Positions 1-5,070 of a stretch of 5,070 nucleotides of DNA are shown one piece after another (position 1 is the first letter of the stretch; the number at the start of each line of letters is the position of its first letter). This stretch comes from Actinomyces viscosus (GTDB lineage Bacteria; Bacteroidota; Bacteroidia; Flavobacteriales_D; Crocinitomicaceae), in NCBI GenBank assembly GCA_943326975.2, contig CALPVI020000168.1:1-5070 (forward strand). The letters are read 5' to 3'. The position numbers were made by a program, and so were the translations under genes. The notes under the pieces are model-generated. The model saw only the letters and a list, made by a program, of their open reading frames with translations, was not told the DNA's origin and made no database searches.

Positions 1-1199
1 TGAGCGATTGTTTGATCGAATATTTCTGGCGTTGTATTTACTTTCGTTTTTACAAATTGATTGAGCTCTGTATTTTCAAAAAATACAACGATCAACATGT
101 GCATTTTCGCAATTGCTTTTAAATAAGGTAATTGACGATATAATCCTTCTAAAGTTTCAAAATTAGTATACAATAAAATCAAACTTCTTTGGTTGATTTT
201 ATATTTCACTTCCATGTACAATCGATTGAAATCACTCTCTTTGAAATCCGTTTGTACATTGTATAAAGATTCCATAATTTGATTCATTTGAGAACCTTTC
301 CTATCAGCTGCAATTCTATTTTCAATTGTATTTGAAAAAGTCAACATACCAACTTTATCCTGCTTTTTTAAAATAATATTGGATAAAATCAACGTTGAAT
401 TAATCGCATAATCTAGTAATGACAACTGATTAAAAGGCATTTTCATTGTTCGACCTTTGTCGATAAAACAATAAACCGGTTGCGATTTTTCATCTTGAAA
501 TTGATTAATCATCAACGCATTTTTCTTGGCTGTCGCTTTCCAATTTATATTTCTAATGTTCTCACCTTGAACATATTCCTTAATCTGTTCAAACTCCAAG
601 GCATTTCCTATTCTTCTTAGTTTCTTTAATCCAATTTGACTCAAATTATTTGAAAATGCTAAGAAATCATATTTGTTAATTTGTAAAAATGAGGGGTAAG
701 TCGCTACAGTTGAGTTGGAAGAGAAAATATACTTTTTACCAATTAAACCTAAAGGAGAAGAAATAAAGATATTCAATCCTCCAAATTCATATTCACCTCT
801 TGTAAAAGGAGTTAAGGCATACTTTATATTTTTTTGCTTGTTTACACCTAAGGTTTCTTTCAATAAAAAATTACGTTCTTGAAATTGAAAAGGGATTTCA
901 TCGATAATTTGAAAAGAAACTTTAAAAGGGTAATTATTTTGTAGTTGAATTGAAATTTCATTCTCATCTCCATTTGAAAACCTTTCTGGCGTCGATCTTC
1001 GAGCAAATAAAGCATTTTTTTGAGAAAAAAGAATGATACAATCCACAACAGTCGCTACTACTAAAGAAACCAGTAATCCCCATGTAACAAAATACATTGA
1101 AGGAAAAAAATAAGAAAAACCAAACAACACAATGATTCCTCCTAATAAATAGAAAAACAAAGTGTTAATGAAAAGTGCTCTATATATCTTTAATAGCAT
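1..1199 (-). CDS. DUF58 domain protein (VWA-like MoxR partner), 3' end cut by window edge
   Basis: This reading frame is open from the ATG at 1199-1197 to the left edge. It gives 399 codons without a stop; family members are about 430-450 aa, so roughly 30-50 C-terminal residues are missing. Two N-terminal hydrophobic segments lie at about residues 12-33 and 37-58. A beta-rich stretch follows (about 70-195), then the DUF58 signature at 201-235, including LEFEQIKEYVQGENIRNINW, and a VWA-like fold from about 241. The metal-site (MIDAS) motif is degenerate: D247-K-G-R-T251 instead of DxSxS, and YTN (344-346) sits where many VWA proteins have a TD pair. DUF58 proteins commonly accompany MoxR ATPases and are taken to be their membrane-anchored partners or substrates, as the adjacent ATPase suggests here. 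The start follows the ATPase stop by 9 nt, and an in-frame TAA just upstream rules out an earlier start. The AAAAGG before the ATG is only 3 nt away, closer than a usual ribosome site. Family assignment is firm; the biochemical role is inferred. Confidence 0.93.
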   Translation of the reverse strand, partial: MLLKIYRALFINTLFFYLLGGIIVLFGFSYFFPSMYFVTWGLLVSLVVATVVDCIILFSQKNALFARRSTPERFSNGDENEISIQLQNNYPFKVSFQIIDEIPFQFQERNFLLKETLGVNKQKNIKYALTPFTRGEYEFGGLNIFISSPLGLIGKKYIFSSNSTVATYPSFLQINKYDFLAFSNNLSQIGLKKLRRIGNALEFEQIKEYVQGENIRNINWKATAKKNALMINQFQDEKSQPVYCFIDKGRTMKMPFNQLSLLDYAINSTLILSNIILKKQDKVGMLTFSNTIENRIAADRKGSQMNQIMESLYNVQTDFKESDFNRLYMEVKYKINQRSLILLYTNFETLEGLYRQLPYLKAIAKMHMLIVVFFENTELNQFVKTKVNTTPEIFDQTIA

Positions 1200-1208
1200 A
1201 AACCTTTT

Positions 1209-2201
1209 TTACCTTGGTATTTCAATACTTTCCACCATTTGCTGTATAATATCATTCGAAGTCATACCTTCCATTTCTCTTTCAGGAGTAACCACTACAC
1301 GGTGATTTAAAACAGGAATTGCTACTTCCTTGATATCTTCTGGCGTAACAAAATCTCTTCCGTTTAGGATCGCAAAACCTTTTGCAGCATTCAATATAGC
1401 AATGGAAGCGCGAGGAGAAGCACCCATATACAAGAATGAATGAGATCGTGTTTGAAGAACAATTTTGGCTATGTACTCAATTAAATGCGCTTCAACTTTA
1501 ACTTGCTTTGTCAATTCTTGAAATTTCAAAATTGTTTCTGTGGAAATGCGAGATGTAATCAATGCAAGTTTATCACCATTTTGCAATTCATGTTCTTTTT
1601 GTAATAAGAGTATTTCTTCCTCCATTGATGGATAAGAAATTTGAATTTTAAATAAAAAACGATCTAATTGTGCTTCTGGTAATCGATATGTACCTTCTTG
1701 TTCAATCGGATTTTGAGTAGCAAAAACTAAGAAAGGGCGTTCCATTGTAAATGAATGTCCATCTACTGTAATCTGACGTTCCTCCATTACTTCAAACAGA
1801 GCAGATTGAGTTTTTGCTGGTGCCCGATTGATTTCGTCAATCAAGATTAAATTAGAGAAAATAGGTCCTTTTTTAAATTCAAATTCTGATTTTTTTAAAT
1901 CAAAAATAGACGTACCTAAAATATCTGAAGGCATTAAATCAGGAGTAAACTGAATACGATTGAAATCCAAATCCAATGTTTTTGCTAACAATTTTGCCGT
2001 TAAAGTTTTGGCAACTCCAGGCACTCCTTCAATTAAAACATGACCATTGGATAAAATCGCTACCAACAATAAATCAATCATTTTTTGTTGGCCAACAATT
2101 ACTTTTGATAGATCAGTTCGAATATCTTCAAATTGTTTTAGTACCGGTGAAATATCAATTCTATTCTCAAAATTGATTGGATTTTCTTCTTGATTTTCCA
2201 T
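1209..2201 (-). CDS. MoxR-family AAA+ ATPase
   Basis: Complete 330-aa cytosolic ATPase, the usual MoxR length. Walker A is G59-V-P-G-V-A-K-T66, Walker B is LILIDEIN with D122/E123, sensor 1 is ATQNP with N164, an arginine-bearing LDRF lies at 179-182, and sensor 2 is GASPRA at 260-265 with R264. The helix-2-insert region contains FTPDLMPSDILGT (85-97), and the C-terminal lid domain (about 215-330) has the family-typical TPEDIKEVAIPVLNHR (286-301). All catalytic motifs are intact, so it should bind and hydrolyse ATP. MoxR proteins are regarded as chaperone-like remodellers that activate or assemble VWA/DUF58 partners, and the DUF58 gene follows directly. The start codon overlaps the stop of the DUF4350 gene by one base (TAATG). 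No Shine-Dalgarno sequence precedes it, so expression probably depends on ribosomes arriving from upstream. The name moxR is a family label and no pathway-specific symbol is justified. Confidence 0.97.
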   Translation of the reverse strand: MENQEENPINFENRIDISPVLKQFEDIRTDLSKVIVGQQKMIDLLLVAILSNGHVLIEGVPGVAKTLTAKLLAKTLDLDFNRIQFTPDLMPSDILGTSIFDLKKSEFEFKKGPIFSNLILIDEINRAPAKTQSALFEVMEERQITVDGHSFTMERPFLVFATQNPIEQEGTYRLPEAQLDRFLFKIQISYPSMEEEILLLQKEHELQNGDKLALITSRISTETILKFQELTKQVKVEAHLIEYIAKIVLQTRSHSFLYMGASPRASIAILNAAKGFAILNGRDFVTPEDIKEVAIPVLNHRVVVTPEREMEGMTSNDIIQQMVESIEIPR

Positions 2202-2203
2202 TA
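2199..2203 (-). promoter_or_regulatory. TAATG stop-start junction coupling DUF4350 and MoxR translation
   Basis: On the minus strand the TAA of the DUF4350 gene shares its last A with the ATG of the ATPase gene. No purine-rich Shine-Dalgarno element precedes it. This arrangement is the classic layout for translation by terminating ribosomes that restart, which would tie ATPase output to the membrane protein. Coupling is inferred from layout, not shown. Confidence 0.5.
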
Positions 2204-3367
2204 TCTTAAATTTTCAATTAGTCTGTTTAATTTTAATAAATCTTCTTCTGAACCTATATTCGGATAGCGTTTTGTGCGTTCAATAAATTTGACAAACGCA
2301 ACAACATCTTCTTTGGGTTTAGCTAATTTTGACGACGTTAGTAGAATAAAATTCTCATCTAACTTACTTGTATCAATATGATTTTCAGTTCTTAATTGCT
2401 CAAGGAAATAATTGATTTTCTTTTGAATTAAATTATTATAATTTTTCTCTGTCAAATAAAAATGTCCGATTGTCTTTACAAAATCTATAGTTGTATTGCG
2501 GTATGGTTCAATAATTGGAATCGGACGTTGTCTACGTTTTGCATTAAAGAATAAAAACAAAAATATACCCAACAAGAGTAAAAACCAAGCGCTTTTCAAA
2601 GCAGGTTCAGAAAGAATATAGCGAACTAATGTCGATTCTATTTGGTTCGTATTAATCCAAAATATTTTAGAATTATTTGCATATGATAATAAATGGGAAG
2701 CATATTTTTCACCATCTTTTCTAAGCAAATTATAGTTCGTAAAAACAATCGGCTGTGTATGAATAAAAACAAACCCTTTTTTGTATTTTATTTTGATAAA
2801 ATTGGGTTGCCAACCATCATTAGCGAATTGTCTTCCTACTACTTCTGTCGTCGAAGAATCAATATCTGAAAAATATTTATCACTTGTAGCCGATTCAAAA
2901 TGAAATTTCTCTTTCGGACGATTTACCAATTCAAATGTTAAATCTCTATCCAAATACAAAAATCCAATCTTAAATTTTAATTTCTTTTCAAGTTCTTGGT
3001 CAATCTCATTTGCACTTATAAACAAAGTATTACCTCTGGCTACAAAATCTAATACTGCTTTCGTCGAAACATTATCAAATGCATTATTTCCAGAAATAGA
3101 AAGCAAGGTCGCGCGTTTATTTTTAGAAATTGACTTGTCAACGGTAGTAAATAATTCATAAGGAGTTTTATCTGTACTTATAAATTTTGAACCATTGAAA
3201 ACGGAAGGTAATTCTTGATCCAAAACATATAAACCATAAGGCATTTTATCTTCCGTTTGGTAACTTTCTTCCCACGAAACCTTCTTTGGTTGATAGAATT
3301 CATTGATGAACATCAATACAAAAACTGTACAAGCAACGAACAAATATATTTTCATCTTTCTATTCAT
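2201..3367 (-). CDS. DUF4350 domain-containing membrane protein
   Basis: Complete 388-aa protein. An N-terminal membrane segment or uncleaved signal anchor lies at about residues 6-23, a long extracytoplasmic region at about 24-256, a second helix at about 257-274 (WFLLLLGIFLFLFF), and a basic cytosolic tail after it, starting NAKRRQRPIP. The extracytoplasmic part begins with a typical DUF4350 pattern: a small domain with MPYGLYVLDQELPSVF (42-57), then an alternating strand/helix segment ending in the turn RGNTLFISAN (111-120). This resembles the glutamine-amidotransferase/GldG-like folds in which DUF4350 is usually grouped; the turn has GN where relatives often have GG. The 114-residue tail is helical and charged and could contact the ATPase made from the next gene. 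The start at 3367 overlaps the preceding DUF4129 stop by 8 nt and has AAAGG six bases upstream; a second Met at codon 5 is a minor alternative. The molecular function of the family is unknown. Confidence 0.9.
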   Translation of the reverse strand: MNRKMKIYLFVACTVFVLMFINEFYQPKKVSWEESYQTEDKMPYGLYVLDQELPSVFNGSKFISTDKTPYELFTTVDKSISKNKRATLLSISGNNAFDNVSTKAVLDFVARGNTLFISANEIDQELEKKLKFKIGFLYLDRDLTFELVNRPKEKFHFESATSDKYFSDIDSSTTEVVGRQFANDGWQPNFIKIKYKKGFVFIHTQPIVFTNYNLLRKDGEKYASHLLSYANNSKIFWINTNQIESTLVRYILSEPALKSAWFLLLLGIFLFLFFNAKRRQRPIPIIEPYRNTTIDFVKTIGHFYLTEKNYNNLIQKKINYFLEQLRTENHIDTSKLDENFILLTSSKLAKPKEDVVAFVKFIERTKRYPNIGSEEDLLKLNRLIENLR

Positions 3368-4070
3368 TGGTCGCCTTTATTTCTGTTTTAAATGACGTTT
3401 GTGCTACTTCAAATGTAGGAGTATCTATCTCAAATTCACCATACCATATATAGGTATACAAATAAGATAATTGCTTGAATTTCTTTCTGGTAGATGAATC
3501 TTTAATTTCATAGGTATAATCACTATTTGTTTTTTCAGGATGCCATTGAATGATCTGTTTTTCTGAATAATTCTTTAATAGCCATAAATAGTAATAACGA
3601 ATGGCTGAACGATAGTCTTCCTTCGCAATTGCTTCTGAAATTAATTGGTTAAAATTGATTAAATGAATATCTTCTTCCTCAGAAGAAATAATCGATAAAC
3701 TTTTATGTTTTCGATTAAACAACCATGTACTTTCTCCTTTGATATATGCTCTAATTAAGAAAAAAACAACTATCGCTAAAACTATAATTGCTAGTACATA
3801 AAATATATTTTCTACATTATCAACTGTAAAATCTTTTTCGCTGTAATTGAATAAATCGCGAATAACATTTGCTAACCAATACTTAAAATCATCCCACCAA
3901 GTTGGATTTATTACTTCTTCAGAGTAATCAAAATCGGGTGTCTTATATTTTTGTTTAAATCCTGGTCGAAATACAACACGAGTTTCTACTCTTGAAGTCT
4001 GAACCCCAATTGATTTTGCAAATAAAAAATTAGGCAAAACAAAAATAAGTGACCAAAAGAGTTGTTTCAT
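3360..4070 (-). CDS. DUF4129 domain-containing membrane protein
   Basis: Complete 236-aa protein. Residues 1-18 form a cleavable-looking signal peptide (basic start, hydrophobic core, FLFAKS at 16-20). A periplasmic segment of about 70 residues follows, with an aromatic amphipathic stretch PTWWDDFKYWLANVIRDLF at 56-74. A single transmembrane helix lies at about 90-107 (FYVLAIIVLAIVVFFLIR), and the cytosolic DUF4129 domain spans about 134-230. Its recognisable parts are EDYRSAIRYYYLWLLKNY (151-168), WHPEKTNSDYTYEI (176-189) and the closing SYLYTYIWYGEF block (202-213). DUF4129 domains also occur at the C-terminus of membrane transglutaminase-like proteins, but no transglutaminase core is present here. 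The gene abuts the upstream stop exactly (TAAATG) and overlaps the DUF4350 start by 8 nt. Its helix topology places the conserved domain on the same side as the MoxR ATPase, consistent with a membrane complex. The biochemical role is unknown. Confidence 0.9.
   Translation of the reverse strand: MKQLFWSLIFVLPNFLFAKSIGVQTSRVETRVVFRPGFKQKYKTPDFDYSEEVINPTWWDDFKYWLANVIRDLFNYSEKDFTVDNVENIFYVLAIIVLAIVVFFLIRAYIKGESTWLFNRKHKSLSIISSEEEDIHLINFNQLISEAIAKEDYRSAIRYYYLWLLKNYSEKQIIQWHPEKTNSDYTYEIKDSSTRKKFKQLSYLYTYIWYGEFEIDTPTFEVAQTSFKTEIKATNE
3374..3378 (-). promoter_or_regulatory. Possible ribosome binding site for the DUF4350 gene
   Basis: AAAGG lies six bases before the ATG at 3367, within the 3' end of the DUF4129 gene. 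It favours the first ATG over the Met at codon 5. The motif is short and weak evidence alone. Confidence 0.35.
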
Positions 4071-4916
4071 TTATTGTCCTAATTGTTCAATTTCAGCATC
4101 GATACTAACTTCTTTATTTCTTAGTGTGTAATAAATGACACCTATACTTATCATGTATAATAATGAGAAAAGCAGAGAAATAGACGCTGAAATAACATTC
4201 ACAATAAAATTAGGTTTATAAGTCAAAGCATCAAAAAATGAATTATGTCCTTCAGAGGTTGTAACAGATGTAAAATAATAAATAATACCTGGTAATAAGT
4301 TGATCAAATTAGACGCAACATAAGATAGAAACAAAAATAGCATCACGGTTCCTAATGCTGGCCAAAATTGTTTTTTTACTAATCGGAAATTAGGGCCTAA
4401 AATCTTAAAAACCGAAACATTTTCTTCTGCTAAATAATAATGATATGACATAATTGTCCAAAGCATAAAAAACGGAAGAAATAGAAAAATTGCAGGAATA
4501 CCAATTATTGTGATTGCTGTAATTGCAACTGCTATAATAAATGGAATTGACCACATTATCATATACAAAGAATATTTAATTGTTTTTCCAATCGAATTTT
4601 TTATCCCTTTTAAAATTTCCTTTAGACCAAAATTAGTTCCACTATTTTCAGTAATTAATTTAAAATAAACAGGTATAAAAGCAAAATTAAAAATACCAAA
4701 AACAAGCACTAAAAAGAATAATAGTACCATAACTGATATCGGAAAATTTAAAATTGAATTGCTTCCTAACGATGAAGTAAGGACAGAAGTTGTAATAATA
4801 AATAAAGAATTTATAATCAAATAATTCTTAATTAAATGAAGTCCATACAATTTTATGAATTTAAATGTATCTTCAATATAACCTCTGTAACTCGTTCCTT
4901 TGAATAATTCAAACAT
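4071..4916 (-). CDS. Six-helix integral membrane protein, DUF4013-like
   Basis: Complete 281-aa hydrophobic protein without a recognisable catalytic motif. Predicted helices by eye are at about residues 28-50, 58-84, 112-133, 135-158, 187-214 and 240-264. The short N-terminal stretch YRGYIEDTFKFIKLYG (10-25) and the acidic-polar tail NKEVSIDAEIEQLGQ (267-281) should be cytosolic if the helix count is right. A conserved-looking loop, YYLAEENVSVFKILGPNF (160-177), joins the two helical halves. Proteins in this operon position in Bacteroidota are usually annotated as hypothetical or DUF4013-like; that label is from memory and is tentative. The start overlaps the stop of the upstream SpoIIM-like gene by 8 nt (ATGTTTGA), with no Shine-Dalgarno sequence in the A-rich leader. 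Neighbours suggest it is a membrane component of the MoxR-associated assembly, but transport or scaffold roles cannot be told apart from sequence. Confidence 0.85.
   Translation of the reverse strand: MFELFKGTSYRGYIEDTFKFIKLYGLHLIKNYLIINSLFIITTSVLTSSLGSNSILNFPISVMVLLFFLVLVFGIFNFAFIPVYFKLITENSGTNFGLKEILKGIKNSIGKTIKYSLYMIMWSIPFIIAVAITAITIIGIPAIFLFLPFFMLWTIMSYHYYLAEENVSVFKILGPNFRLVKKQFWPALGTVMLFLFLSYVASNLINLLPGIIYYFTSVTTSEGHNSFFDALTYKPNFIVNVISASISLLFSLLYMISIGVIYYTLRNKEVSIDAEIEQLGQ
4077..4080 (-). promoter_or_regulatory. Possible ribosome binding site for the DUF4129 gene
   Basis: AGGA lies six bases before the ATG at 4070, inside the last codons of the membrane-protein gene. It supports the chosen start, which directly follows the upstream TAA. 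Bacteroidota rely little on Shine-Dalgarno pairing, so the match may be incidental. Confidence 0.35.
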
Positions 4917-5070
4917 TTGATTGTGTTTTTATAAATTGATTTAATTTTCGATGAATAAAGATAGGATAAATTAAATAATAAGACGATATGATAGCTAATG
5001 TTCCTAAAATGATTAAAAAACACAACCACAAAGGCATTATATTGGAATAACGCGTAATGTAACCTTCCAA
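4909..5070 (-). CDS. Stage II sporulation protein M (SpoIIM/DUF95)-type membrane protein, C-terminal fragment
   Basis: The frame entering from the right edge is open for 53 codons and ends in TGA at 4911-4909. The peptide begins LEGYITRYSNIMPLWLCFLI, continues as a single membrane helix (about fragment residues 13-36, ending YYLIYPIF) and finishes with a short basic-polar tail (HRKLNQFIKTQSNV). The E-G-[FY]-[IV]-T-R motif followed by a final helix and a YP-containing exit is typical of the C-terminus of SpoIIM-family proteins, which are six-helix proteins of about 320 aa in Bacteroidota. Only about one sixth of the gene is therefore visible. The family name comes from a Bacillus sporulation membrane protein; in a non-sporulating bacterium it does not imply sporulation. 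The stop overlaps the next start by 8 nt, which supports both frame choices and a shared transcript. Identification rests on a short piece and on the usual position of this family upstream of these genes. Confidence 0.8.
   Translation of the reverse strand: MEGYITRYSNIMPLWLCFLIILGTLAIISSYYLIYPIFIHRKLNQFIKTQSNV

Noticed and set aside
860..1048. 62-codon minus-strand open frame
   Set aside because: It lies wholly inside the DUF58 gene in another frame; its product is low-complexity (K, F, L, M rich) as expected from A+T-rich DNA, and it has no domain or space of its own.
1200..1208. Internal promoter or terminator between MoxR and DUF58 genes
   Set aside because: The gap is only 9 nt, and no inverted repeat with a T-run was seen at any junction; A- and T-runs occur throughout because of base composition.
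1976..2176. 66-codon plus-strand open frame
   Set aside because: It runs antisense to the conserved Walker A region of the MoxR gene, has no recognisable domain, and is best explained as a shadow of the coding strand.
1209..2201. Bacteroides aerotolerance (bat) operon
   Set aside because: The MoxR-DUF58 pair is shared with bat loci, but no BatA/BatB VWA, TPR or BatD protein is visible, and the upstream partners are DUF4129 and DUF4350. What lies beyond the left edge is unseen.
4909..5070. Sporulation function from the SpoIIM name
   Set aside because: The family is widespread in non-sporulating bacteria, and nothing else here relates to sporulation.
1..5070. Mobile element, CRISPR array, tRNA or defence system
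   Set aside because: Coding density is nearly complete with one uniform operon; no direct repeat array, transposase, cloverleaf-like region or terminal inverted repeat was found by eye.

Overview
The window is almost entirely protein-coding, and every gene lies on the minus strand. It is A+T-rich (about 30% G+C by eye). The gene set and protein style point to a member of the Bacteroidota, most likely Flavobacteriia (Flavobacteriaceae or Weeksellaceae type). That placement rests on operon content and protein resemblance, not on a marker gene.

In transcription order (right to left) the window holds: the C-terminal end of a stage II sporulation protein M (SpoIIM/DUF95)-type membrane protein cut by the right edge (5070-4909); a six-helix membrane protein of 281 aa (4916-4071); a signal-peptide plus single-helix DUF4129 protein (4070-3360); a DUF4350 protein with a large extracytoplasmic domain between two helices (3367-2201); a MoxR-family AAA+ ATPase with all ATPase motifs intact (2201-1209); and a DUF58 protein with a von Willebrand A-like region (1199 to beyond position 1), truncated by the left edge. 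The two edge genes and the 281-aa gene were read by translating the reverse complement directly.

The genes are packed as one transcription unit. The junctions are an 8-nt overlap (ATGTTTGA), an abutting TAAATG, an 8-nt overlap (ATGAATAG), a one-base TAATG overlap and a 9-nt gap. No intergenic space is large enough for an internal promoter or terminator, so transcription must start beyond the right edge and stop beyond the left edge.

MoxR ATPases are generally thought to act as chaperone-like remodelling enzymes together with VWA/DUF58-type partners. Here the neighbours are membrane proteins with both periplasmic and cytosolic parts. A reasonable inference is an envelope-associated MoxR complex, with the ATPase and the DUF58 core in the cytosol and the DUF4129 and DUF4350 proteins presenting domains across the inner membrane. 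This is a recurrent Bacteroidota gene cluster of poorly known function rather than a new system. I saw no mobile element, CRISPR array, RNA gene or horizontally acquired island.
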